Both the position numbers and the translations under genes were made by a program. The notes beneath the pieces are model-generated. The model did not search any database. It was given only the letters and a program-made list of their open reading frames with translations, and was not told the DNA's origin. A DNA stretch of 64,000 nt, taken from NCBI GenBank assembly GCA_964019135.1, contig OZ025249.1, positions 16,207,088 to 16,271,087 on the forward strand. The letters are read 5' to 3'. Positions 50,034 through 60,759 of this stretch are shown here, in pieces (within the stretch, counting starts at the first letter, position 1; every line of letters begins with the position of its first letter). Source of the stretch: Arenicola marina. Lineage: Eukaryota > Annelida > Polychaeta > Arenicolidae.

Positions 50034-50901
50034 GTGAGTGAGATTGTAGTGGAGGCCAGCCATCTGTGGGTGCCAGAGTTCGCCGTCATCAACGGGTGAG
50101 TGAGATTGTAGTGGAGGCCAGCCATCTGTGGGTGCCAGAGTTCGCCGTCATCAACGGGTCAGTGAGATTGTAGTGGAGGCCAGCCATCTGTGGGTGCCAG
50201 AGTTCGCCGTCATCAACGGGTGAGTGAGATTGTAGTGGAGGCCAGCCATCTGTGGGTGCCAGAGTTCGCCGTCATCAACGGGTCAGTGAGATTGTAGTGG
50301 AGGCCAGCCATCTGTGGGTGCCAGAGTTTGCCGTCATCAACGGGTGAGTGAGATAGTAGTGAAGGCCAGCCATCTGTGGGTGCCAGAGTTCGCCGTCATC
50401 AACGGGTGAGTGAGATTGTAGTGGAGGCCAGCCATCTGTGGGTGCCAGAGTTCGCCGTCATCAACGGGTCAGTGAGATTGTAGTGGAGGCCAGCCATCTG
50501 TGGGTGCCAGAGTTCGCCGTCATCAACGGGTGAGTGAGATAGTAGTGGAGGCCAGCCATCTGTGGATGCCAGAGTTCGCCGTCATCAACGGGTGAGTGAG
50601 ATTGTAGTGGAGGCCAGCCATCTGAGGGTGCCATAGTTTGCCGTCATTAATGGGTGTGTGAGATTGTAGTGGAGGCCAGCCATCTGTGGGTGCCAGAGTT
50701 CGCCGTCATCAACGGGTCAGTGAGATTGTAGTGTAGGCCAGCCATCTGTGGGTGCCAGAGTTCGCCGTCATCAACGGGTGAGTGAGATTGTAGTGGAGGC
50801 CAGCCATCTGTGGGTGCCAGAGTTCGCCGTCATCAACGGGTGAGTGAGATTGTAGTGGAGGCCAGCCATCTGTGGGTGCCAGAGTTCGCCGTCATCAATG
50901 G
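50034..50901 (+). repeat. 62-bp minisatellite made of exon tail plus splice donor, 14 copies
   Basis: Begins at the first intron base. Each unit is six donor bases (GTGAGT or variant) followed by the 56-bp tail of the preceding exon. Units start at 50034 and every 62 bp to 50840, and a fifteenth donor at 50902 leads into unique intron. There is no indel in 868 bp. Four units (50158, 50282, 50468, 50716) have GTCAGT and one (50654) GTGTGT. A TGAG shared by the exon (AATGAGAT) and the donor (GTGAGTGAG) could have seeded the first duplication. I recall comparable exon-intron-boundary minisatellites, called mirages, from the amphioxus Adh locus. Confidence 0.98.
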
Positions 50902-53900
50902 GTGAGTGAGTCACTACACCACATAACACGCACCGACGGCTGGTATCAATGTACAATTATAGTAACTCCTCCCATGTACTTTCCAGGTCCATATTATCAG
51001 TCATATTTATTACTAACGATAATCTATGATTCTGAGTAACGTTATCACACCACCAAGAGCGTAAGCGAGAGACGCTTTGCCTTTTTTGTGCGACACAATT
51101 CAGAATACCCCCCATGGGCCCATAGTCATCATCCGGACATAGTCTCTGAAGCTCAGGGCGGAACGTAGTACAAATAATCCCAAAGTTATGTTTGCCTAAA
51201 TTGACATATATGTTCGCATGTATCTCACCCGGGTCACACCCTCCCTGGGCCGTTGTCTCTATGGTGTCACAGATATACTTCTTACCACATGTTGTTAATG
51301 GTATAATAGATATATTAAATTTCAAAAATCAAATCCTGCACTCCTAGATATAGGTATTCATGTCAGGTCAATACGGACACCCCCTGATTTCTCAGAATAG
51401 AAAGACCTCTTCATTGGGTTGTACGCGTTACGTATATAGGTAACGTCCACTGAAACCAATCATGAGCTTCGTTAGCGCCGCGTCAGACATCATGAATAAT
51501 AAGTAACCGACGGCTTTAGTCCCCGCGCTAACAATGCGCTGCAATGGGCTGTTAGCCAACGCCCCCTGTCGACAGGAGAGTGTGGCGCCACGGCTTTAGC
51601 TGTGCGCTGGGAGGAGATATGTCACCGGAAATAGCCGGCTGGGGGACGGCGTAGCGGGCCTAACGGCGCACTTACTGTCGTTTAGGACGCCTTGTTAACT
51701 TGCTACGAGTGACAAGCCGCCTGTTAGAAGGACTCGCCAGATAAAGGCGGAGATTTTAAGGATAAGTTGTGTTCCGGAGTGGATAAAACTTTCAGTGCTA
51801 TGTCCGGGAACGCTTTGCCCCTCCTTGCGGTTTACTGATCTACATAGATGTTATATGTGTGTCGATGTTGGGTGTTGGTGTGCGCTAAGTGAGCGGGATG
51901 GTGATAGACCTGGGGAACAGGCGTAGCGATAATAACCAGGGTAATAAGATCTCTGGGGAGATGTGGGTGGGGAGGGGGGGGGGGGTCATAGGTTACTATA
52001 GCGGCACGGGGTGGAGTGGCTCAAATAGGGAGATGAGGTGATACAAATGTAACTTATCACTCGGTTACTGAGGAGTATAGTGGTGAAAGTAGGGCCCAAT
52101 CATAGATGCAACATAAGACGTTAAAACGCTTGGTTGCTGAATTCGCCACTCCTAGTATGCTACATGATCGAAATCATTATCTATCATTGTGCTTTTTTGG
52201 GGGGTTTCGACCAGTTCCGTCAGTCCGTTCCTATCAAGCCTTAGCTGGCACGCAATTTAACGTTTTATTTCGGAGTGCCCTTTTGGGGAACAGACACCCA
52301 CCCACGCATGCATCACTCCCCACCATCAAACCTCAAATTACCTTCTCCGCTAACCTCACCGGAAACCTCTTGTTCCAGCGATTCACTTCTCCGCATTACA
52401 CTCGCCGCCCCTCTAAGCATGGTCTAAATGCCGAAAACATCGCCTTCGAGGACGTGGTCTCCCCCACCTGGGACCTGCCCCCCCCCCCACCACTCCCTCC
52501 CCCCATCGCGCGGAGCCCACCCGTCAACCAATCCATCGCATCTGACGTCCCCTATATGCTTGCCGGGGAACCATTGTTGTTGCCATGGCGACACATTGGA
52601 TGGTGGCGACTCACACAGATGGGTGGGACGGGTACCCCTGGAGCCTCATCCATCCTGAGCTGTCAGAGGCTTTCAGAGGCCATTTGACACCGAGAAACAA
52701 TCGTAATGACCGGTCGTCTATACATCGGTCCGTGTTCTCTCTCTCTCACACACAGCACAAACAAAAAAATCTGTCATTGACGGTTAGGCATTTATCTGGC
52801 GGGCGATTGTGCCGGTTTTTCCCCCCTATCCTTTGTCTGCCATTTGGTTACAATCCTGCATTCAATGAGCCGCTTTCCCCGTAGATCTTGCATTGTCCAG
52901 TAAAGGTCACAATGGTTATCTTCCTTGTAAGTAAAATGCGTTTCACGAGTTTCACGCGCAAAAGCCATTCGGCAGGTTTCGTTCCAACAGCGTACGGACA
53001 CTTCCTGTTGACTGGAATTGCGACCATGTCATAATTTACATCTTGTATATCCCTAAAAGCACATATAGGTACCATTATATCAATATATACATATATCAAT
53101 AGCTGGCGCCGTAGGACGCCCGCCGATTGTTATCGATTTGGAACCATTATTTGAATAAATATCATTTCACGTCACACATACTGGGCCTTAAACAAAATAT
53201 ATTTTGGCTTTCTCGGTTCGGAACAGTGGCTAGTCATGCCCGTGGACACAGACACTCTGGGGCAGGTCTATACATATATATGGAGGGGGGGGTGGGCAAA
53301 GGGTATTTCTGTTCTTCGTGATCTGGGAACCTGACCCCCCTTTGTCCCCCCCCCCCCATATATATACAGAGAGAGAAACAACGGCAGCGGAGAGGGGGAG
53401 ATAGCCAGAGAGAGAGAGAGAGGGCATTCACCCCGACAACCATTACCTTGAAATTCCAGAAGCATAGCATTCCTTGACTTGGTGATAATAATGACGCTGT
53501 AGGGGTGAAGCGAGCAGCTGGGGGCCTGTGGTTGGACAGGTGTCTTCCCGACCCCCCCCCCCCCCCCGCCCCCACCCACCTCACCCGCATCATGTCTTCC
53601 TGAAGCCTCTCCCGCCGTGTATAGAGCTATATTTATACGCCTCCACAACCCCCGCCCTGCAGCCCCCCCTCCTCCCCCCCCCCCCCCCCCGCCCGCTGCG
53701 TCTCCCGGGTTTCTGACCCTTTAGGCCAGGCGGGGCCACGATATTCCATTAGGCACTCTAAGCTTTGTCTGGATTGGGACTCCCTCGAGGTTAAGATGAT
53801 TTCAAAAAGTTAGTATCGGGTGTCATGCCTCGTGACGCACCGCTAATTCAATTGCTGCTGGCTATGCTTTATTCACATTTGGTGGATTTACAGCGGGGTA

Positions 53901-54599
53901 TGAATTTTTGATGTTCATATTTTTTCCCCGCCAAGCAGTTTTGCTTGTCTTTGTTTGATTTTGTTAAACACATGAAATGGAGAATATTTTCAGATTAGGG
54001 GCTAAAATATTCGCTGTTTTCCTGCTTTACAGCACACTGTATTTCTTATTGTATATATCCGAATCAATGTATTGAATTTATTTATACATTAATTTAAGCA
54101 CATTCGAGAGTTGATTATGCATGGATGTGCTTATTATTCATTGGAATAGATGTCTAAGTGGACCATGGCGCCACCTGGGGGTGGCCGACGTGCACTTGTC
54201 AACCTGCCGTAAAACACCATCAAGTAATGGGAACTGAATGTAAGAGTGTGCAGCCTCCGTGTCTGAGGCGACAGCTGAGGTACCCAGCCACCTCGTGCGT
54301 TGTACGTGGCCTGGGGGGCTGGCTACCCCTCTCTAGAGACTGCAGTAGCCGCCACACAGCATTCAGAACACACCATGTGACAACCCAATTTACCGTCATA
54401 CCGAACACCACACGACTGTTTCCGGACCTTGAACTATAGCATCGCCTCCTCATGAATATTCATATTGAGCCCACTTACTGTCCGGACGAGGCAGTAATCC
54501 GCCCAAGAGACGATTACTTAAGTAAAGAAGCAGCGTTGTTTAGAGCTCCAGACGGCATTGGTGGGTGTGTCTTGGCATACATAACCTACGTCTGCAACG
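50902..54599 (+). other. Receptor intron, middle part
   Basis: Mostly unique sequence. A 122-codon minus-strand frame (50957-51325) is unassigned. G-rich tracts occur near 51970-51985, a C-rich stretch at about 52480-52495, CT/CA repeats near 52740, a GA repeat at 53405-53425, and C16-C17 tracts at 53552-53567 and 53674-53690. No further receptor exon is expected, since flanking exons join without missing residues. Confidence 0.65.
53269..53369. repeat. Imperfect inverted repeat (hairpin) with dispersed-repeat loop
   Basis: The left arm (53269-53303) reads TATACATATATATGG, G-run, GGGCAAAGGG. The right arm (53335-53369) is its complement: CCCCCTTTG, C-run, CATATATATA. The loop of about 31 nt is, on the minus strand, GTTCCCAGATCACGAAGAA, the same 19 bases found at 25839-25857. 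Confidence 0.8.
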
Positions 54600-56380
54600 G
54601 CCCGTAGCAAAAAGTTTTTTTGAACTCCATAGAATTTCTATAGATGTATTGAAATGTGATTTTCGATAGAACGTTTGTACATAATTCTATAGGACAGTTA
54701 TTTTCTATAGAACGTAAACAGATATTTCCATAGAAAACATTATTTCCATAGAAGATGTAGGGATACTTCTATAGAGCAATTGGTTGCTATAGAACGTATA
54801 TAGAGATAATATTTCGACAGAGCCATTGTTTTCCTCTCGTAGCCGGTTATGATCAGGTACGTTTGCAGTTTTGTAAAAGTACTCTTTATATGAAAGGATA
54901 CATGAAGGTAATTCTATCTTCCTAGATTTATTACGCAAATCATGGCATTAAATTTATCAGACATCATTACACCCCGTAGGCAAATATCTTAAATATACAG
55001 AATTTCATGAAAAACAATTCTAAATGTTTCTAAACGTTTTCCTATAGAGTTTTTATAGCATTTCCATAGAGTTTTTATAGAATTTCAATAGAGTTTTCAT
55101 AGAATTTCTACGGAGTTTCCATAGTCTCCATCGAGTTTGAATAGTTTCCGTACCGGCCTTACAACTGACGGCGGGCACAACAACGAGCTCTGGATTTAAC
55201 ACACGTAGGCTACGTTCTCTGCGACAAGCGAACGAGTGGTTTGACGAATTCTGGAATATATTGTATAAGAAGATTCCTGCAAGCGATATACGAAAGGATA
55301 CCGACGACACGGCACTATATAAGGTGATATTCGAAGATTTAAAACTTCGCATTTAAGGAACGCTGGAAGCCTTGCCGTTATATTGACTTTCGCACTGGTT
55401 GTCTGCTGTGAAGTGAGAGTAGCGGTGGAGCCAATCCTTTGAACAATAACATTAGCAGCATGAGATGTGAAGGTCTGCCCAACGGCCGTGCCCGTTCAAC
55501 CGAGACGGAGCTGATGTTGGACTCACCCAGGGCGACCTTGAACTCTGTACCATGCACTGCCGCGACGTGCGCTTTCTTTGGAAACTCTATGGAAAATCTA
55601 TAAAATGTTGGTGGTTTAGGCCACTTTTGTGCACATGAAGGCTAAATCGGGCCAAGGACCTTTGGGACGATGAAGGATGAAAGGATGAAACATGCCCCAG
55701 ATTATGTACCCGAGTCCGGATTCGAAGCCAGGACCTGATTTGATTTGATTTGCGGTCGAGTGCGCTAATCACTACAATAGGGAGGCCCCCCGGAAGCTCT
55801 GTGGAAACTCCATGGAAACTCTTTGGAAACTCTATGAAAATTCTATGGAAACTTTATGGAAATTCTATGGAAACTTTATGGAAATTCTATGGAAACTTGA
55901 TGGAAATTCTATGGAATCTTTATGGAAACTCTATGGAAACTCTATGGAAACTCTATGGAAATTCTATAGAAACTCTATGGACATTCTATGGAAATTATGG
56001 AAACGATGGAAACGATGGAAATTCTATGGAAATGCTATGAAAATTCTATGGAAATTCTATGGAAATTCTATGGAAACTATGGAAACTATGGAAACTCTAT
56101 GGAAATTCTATGGAAATCTATGAAAACTGCAAAATCTATGGAAACTCTATGGAAACTATGGAAATTCTATAGAATCTCTATGGAAATTCTATGGAAACTC
56201 TATGGAAATTCTATGGAAACTATGAGAATTCTATGGAAATTCTATGGAAACTATGGAAACTCTATGGAAATTCTATGGAAATTCTATGGAAATGCTATGG
56301 AAACTCTATGGAAAAACGTTTAGAATTTTCAAAGAAAAATCTATAGACCTTTATAAAAAAAATTCTATAATCTCTTTATG
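54600..56380. mobile_element. Foldback-like element with arms of 12-bp repeats
   Basis: The right arm (about 55795-56320) is a tandem array of a 12-bp unit (CTCTATGGAAAC or TTCTATGGAAAT). The left arm (55026-55145) carries the same repeat inverted (TTTCCATAGAGT). The outer ends match as TTCTAAACGTTTT (55027-55039) and its complement (about 56313-56325). A weaker CCATAGAA cluster lies at 54620-54830, so the outer limit is uncertain. Inverted arms of short tandem repeats around unique DNA are the hallmark of foldback elements (Drosophila FB, sea urchin TU). There is no transposase frame. The MEILWKFYGN-type frames across the right arm are artefacts. Confidence 0.65.
55612..55791 (-). repeat. 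tRNA-derived SINE
   Basis: On the minus strand an A box (TAGTGATTAGCGCACTCGA, complement about 55757-55775) is followed by a spacer with ATCAAATCAAATCA and a B box (GGCTTCGAATCCGG, complement about 55716-55730). The body includes GTACATAATCTGGGGCATG, shared with the SINE at 18905-19015. It lies between CTATGG repeats at about 55580-55605 and 55795 onward, so it probably inserted into the foldback element. Confidence 0.65.
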
Positions 56381-57088
56381 ATATTTTCGTACGGGCGTGT
56401 GTGTGACGAACGACTTATCGATCTAATGACCGACGTACGGGACTGCGCCCAGTCGTTCATCCACGCCTTCACCACCTTCTCCTGTACAATAGTAGTAATA
56501 ATGCCCTCCTCCCCCACACACACATGCATATTTCTTTGGAGTAAACTACTATTGTGTATTCCAACACCGAAGATGAGAGACATGCACTTAACGCCTATTA
56601 AGAATAACGTTTTGAATTACTAAATAATATGCCTCCAAAAAAGACTTAAAAATGATATTTCGCAAAAAAAGTTCCATAATATCACGCAAAAAAAGAACAC
56701 GTCAAGGGAAAGTCGGCATCGTGTTCCTGACGAATGTCCAGTTTGTGAGTGACGCGTAGGACCACGTGACACATGAAACCCTGACAGACACTCAAGAGTG
56801 TATCCCAGTTGTCATGGCGACCATCACACAACTATGTCTTTTGTCGTGCGACAAAAACTAAACAAATGCTGAGCTAAGAAGGTGAATTTGTCTGAGTGAA
56901 GTGAACAAACTATTCTCCATCGATCAGTGAAGCACAGTGAAGAGGGAACGAGGAAAGAACGGTGATCTACGTTCCTGGCTTATCGGGGGACAAAGAGGCA
57001 AGAAAACAACGCCTGCAAAAACACGTTCCAGTTTTCCTTCGCCAAGAATAAGAACCCTTACGAGCTACTTAGGGGAACTGATACCTTG

Positions 57089-57228
57089 ATGACGTCACAC
57101 TTTTGGAGACACGCTGACAGCTCACCTAATGGGTCTACTCCGCCCCCGCCGCCTGATCCGCAGTTTTACCTAATGCCCGCCGGTACCTATCAGATCATCA
57201 CGAAGTTACCGCCGCAGTCCGGGTCTCA
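57089..57228 (+). CDS. Candidate alternative first coding exon (unconfirmed)
   Basis: An ATG at 57089 opens 46 codons (MTSHFWRHADSSPNGST, a five-proline run, then DPQFYLMPAGTYQIITKLPP), ending at the donor-like CA|GTGAGT at 57228/57229. The exit phase equals that of exon 49927-50033, so splicing to 57854 would be in frame (CA+G = Gln, then AEEIYGDY). That product would lack a signal peptide and loops D and A. The open frame extends upstream without ATG to about 56967, and an E-box-like CACGTG lies near 56764. The ATG context is weak. It could instead start a separate gene, or be chance. Confidence 0.3.
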
Positions 57229-57853
57229 GTGAGTTAGACCTTTGTCTTGGGCGGCATGATGAATGGAAAGCAAACGCCGAGACTTGATATTGAATCTTTG
57301 CAAATCAGTCAAATATCAAATCAAAAAAATGGTAAAGCAAACCCGACAACAGGCGACCAGAAACCAGGACTTAGCACTTCGCAAGAGGGTAAACCGTTTC
57401 ACAATGTCCAACTGGGTACGATTGATGCATCCCAAAAATAATATAAAAATATAAAACTGTAATGGGATCTGTTTTGCGGTTGTTATACTTACTGTGATGA
57501 ACGTATACTTTCACACCATGGTTTATTCCCGTCGTAGCCTTTGAGTTGTGAGAGTGCTGCTACCTATACCCATGATTAATCCACCTCCATCTTCATTTCA
57601 ATATTGATCAATCACCCACTGTCTACCTCTGGTCGCTGTGTCCCCTTTGAGGTCTGTATTTACATATGTCAACTGACGTAATCATTTTTTGGCAATGCAT
57701 CATATGCCCTCTTACAGCCTCTACGTCTAGTTCCCTACATATGTAGATCCTTACGAGCACCCCCCGCCCCCAAACATTTTTTTCATTAAAATTAAAACAA
57801 AAAATCAATTGACATCTGTCACTGCTAAATGTCGTCTGCTTGATTGTTTGCAG

Positions 57854-58386
57854 GGCGGAGGAGATCTACGGTGACTACCGCGAGTTTCGCGCCATAATCG
57901 CGGCAGACGGCGAAGTCCATTGGGAGCCAGGCGGCGTCTTCAAGACCATGTGTCAGATCGACATCACTTACTTCCCCTTCGACGACCAGAAATGCGCCTT
58001 GCTCTTCGGCGCCTGGTCCTATCACACGACCAAGATGAACCTGACCAACTCCTCCGCCGTCGTCAACCTCGACTCCTACGAGAAGAACGGCGAATGGCAA
58101 ATCGTAACGACCACCGTCATCCGAAACGAATTCTTCTACGAGTGTTGCCCCGGGGATAGGTTTTCCTTCGTGTCGTTCGAGATCCACATTCGGCGCCGGT
58201 ACACGTTCTACGTAATGAACGTGATCCTGCCCAGCATGGTCACGTCCATACTGCTGCTTTCCATATTCTACTGTCCACCGGGACAGAAGGTCCAGATAGG
58301 GGTTGTCGTCCTGCTCTCCTTCAGGATCTTCCTGCTCAACGTCACGGACAGCATCCCGAAGACATCAGACCACATTCCCCTTCTAG
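57854..58386 (+). CDS. Nicotinic acetylcholine receptor subunit, Cys-loop/TM1/TM2 exon
   Basis: 533 bp from acceptor TTTGCAG to donor GTACGT. It encodes AEEIYGDYREF, the 15-residue Cys-loop CQIDITYFPFDDQKC, loop B GAWSY with its Trp, overlapping N-glycosylation sites (NLTNSS), and loop C FFYECCPGD with the vicinal cysteines that define alpha-type subunits. TM1 (NVILPSMVTSILLLSIFY) and TM2 (GVVVLLSFRIFLLNV) follow. Unusual residues by my alignment to alpha-7 are Gln at -1' (normally Glu), Gln at 2', Val at 6', Arg at 12' and Asn at 17', while Lys 0', Leu 9' and an acidic 20' are kept. The second loop C tyrosine is also absent. Confidence 0.97.
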
Positions 58387-60759
58387 GTACGTACAGCTAG
58401 CATTGTTAGATATATAACGCGTAGCTGTTTAGAATTATTGTATAAATATTTTATAGCATGATTAATATCGCGTGATTGAGCGATAATGGGACTGAGGTGT
58501 TCTGTAAATGAAATCCGGGGTGTACGTTGGCGTACAAAGAGCGCGCATACACCTCCAGAAAAAAGACGCTTTGGATACATGGCGTCTTCCGTACGCCATT
58601 ACGTACGCCAGATACTCATTTGGACGTCAAATAATTGGATGTTACAAATAATTCATTCCAAATGGTGTATCCATTAAATTGATGTCCTCTTAATGTTTAT
58701 TTTGTTACAATTAAAAGTTTACTATAGGTGCCAAAACCCTGAGTTTATAATTTTATTTATTTTATCGTTTCTTTCTGAGGTTACCCCCTTTCAAAATCAT
58801 ATATCTGCCCATGTATATAATTGGGCTTGAGATGCCCCCCCCCCCCACCTAAAAAACAATAGCATTATCCACCATGTTTGCCCTACGGGTTACCTTTATC
58901 ATTATAAAAATCAAAATCTATAAAATAGCACATGATTGTCCATAAGTCCATAAGTCAGCCTGTCCATGAAGTCCATAAATCTAACATTATAATAGATTAA
59001 CTAATAAACTGGTAGGTCCTCCCAATACTTGTTTGAAGCATGAATGTTTAGTGAATCTTCTGGCACAATCTGGAATATAATGGTGAATGCAATAGTGGGG
59101 TTGTGATTCATCATTGCTCTAGCTGTATCAAAGTGTCTTTACAATTTTAAATTAACCAGTTGGGCGAGGAAGGTTGTTGTGATGGCCATCCCTGTAAGCC
59201 TTCCCTTTCTGTTTGCTGTCTGATGCTGTGGTGGACGGTGAGATCACGCTCTAAGAACCGTACCGCTGCCACTGGACGAGATCTCGCGGTGGGCGTTATG
59301 ACTGTATTACATGGCCCTTCCCGCCGCCACAGCTCACTTGGTGGCGTGCAGGGCGTCACGCTCACCTCTCGTGCTCCAGGCGCATGTGCTCTCTGTGCGA
59401 GACCACGTCTAGTGAACTGGAATGCACGGCGCCGACTAGATAGGGAATTTGCACGAACGTTCTAGTGACGCCAAAACCAACCTAAATCCAACATGGCGCC
59501 GAGATGCGTCCCGCAATGTCTGGTTGGAAACGTGTCACTATGGAAGACGTCGAGTGCATTTTGGCGAACTGAAGTCAAATTATAATCACATGTACTTATG
59601 TAATGACCTGCACTTCTCGGTTGGCGTTGTTACCTGTTCACCAAAGGGAGACACATCTCAACCCGTCTGTGAAATCTCTCACAATCAGAGCGGCGCAAAG
59701 TGCAGCCTCATATCACTAACGAAAATGCTTGCCCTGAAGCGAACGTGATGTGGTTCGCTAAATTGAGGAACTGGTTATGTCATATTCAGTGAGGAACCAA
59801 TTCAGCCATTGGCAGCAATTAAGTGCGAAAATGTACCGCAAAGTCTACAGTAACACTCGCAGCATATCAAACTGTGTCCACACCACCTGTCACCCAGAAC
59901 GATCATAGTAATACAGGCCACGAGGCGACCTTGCGAACTAATTTTCCTATTCATCGTACAATCACAGATCAGGACAACCGTAAGGAGGACCACATTTTAC
60001 CACGAGAAAATAGTTGTTAACATACGTAAATTCGTAAATTAAAAAAAGGCTCGACGATTGAAAGCATAACCCTACGATCAAAGATGCTGTACTGACTGAC
60101 AAAAGTGAGCTTTGTAGGAATCTGAACTCTTTCGAAGCACTTCCCTGCCAAGTATACATAGTTGGCCTTAGTTCGCCCCATAACCCCCGTGAGCGCATCG
60201 GGTCAGGTCAACCATTCCTATTGTGGCTCACCGCACTTACATAGCTGCATCCCAACCGTCAACAGCTTAGCCTATAAAAGCCACATTTTGTTACTAACAT
60301 AAAAACAAATTTAAGATCCTGGCGTCTTTATCATCTGCTTCCTCTTCGGTGCCTGTTTAATTATCCTTGCCACAGGCTTACCTTCAATTTTGCTTGTCGT
60401 TAAGACCTCAATATACGGACTAGATCTCCTTTTTATAATTCCGATCCGTCGGTTTTGCAGCTACACACCTTCTATGGCGTATTTAAGAGGTAACCTGCCC
60501 CGTCATTGGTCCGGGATGTCTGCGATGTTTGCCTCCAAAAAGTCGTGTGTTGTTCGAATTATACGAAAGAAGCTTTGCTTTGCAGTCCTTGATCTCATAG
60601 TTTAAGATGGGAATTAAGAATTATGATGGTCGTTACGTATAACCTCACGTGTCCTGTCAATGGTGTCGTCGCTCAATCGCAGACGTGTTCATTTCTCTTT
60701 AAAATACCAATGTAGTATCTTACCAAATCTTATATTCTTTATTATTTTCTCTATTTCAG
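58387..60759 (+). other. Intron of the receptor gene
   Basis: A 2.4-kb intron from G|GTACGT to CTATTTCAG|G, phase 1. It contains a short C tract near 58838 and otherwise unique A/T-rich sequence. Frames at 59160-59750 carry a faint resemblance to Tc1-type transposase (RSRSKNRTAATGRDL) that I could not substantiate. No other repeat is recognised. Confidence 0.75.

Noticed and set aside
50957-51325. A 122-codon minus-strand frame with several cysteines next to the donor array
   Set aside because: No family recognised, no convincing splice sites or promoter, antisense inside an intron. Conservation or transcription would be needed.
52106-52687. A 193-codon plus-strand frame within the receptor intron
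   Set aside because: Composition-driven with a poly-Pro stretch from a C-run, no domain, and not phase-linked to the flanking exons.
59160-59748. Possible Tc1-type transposase remnant (RSRSKNRTAATGRDL, then LVNWNARR)
   Set aside because: Only short loose resemblance, no catalytic triad context and no inverted repeats at the edges. A translated search against Tc1/mariner would settle it.
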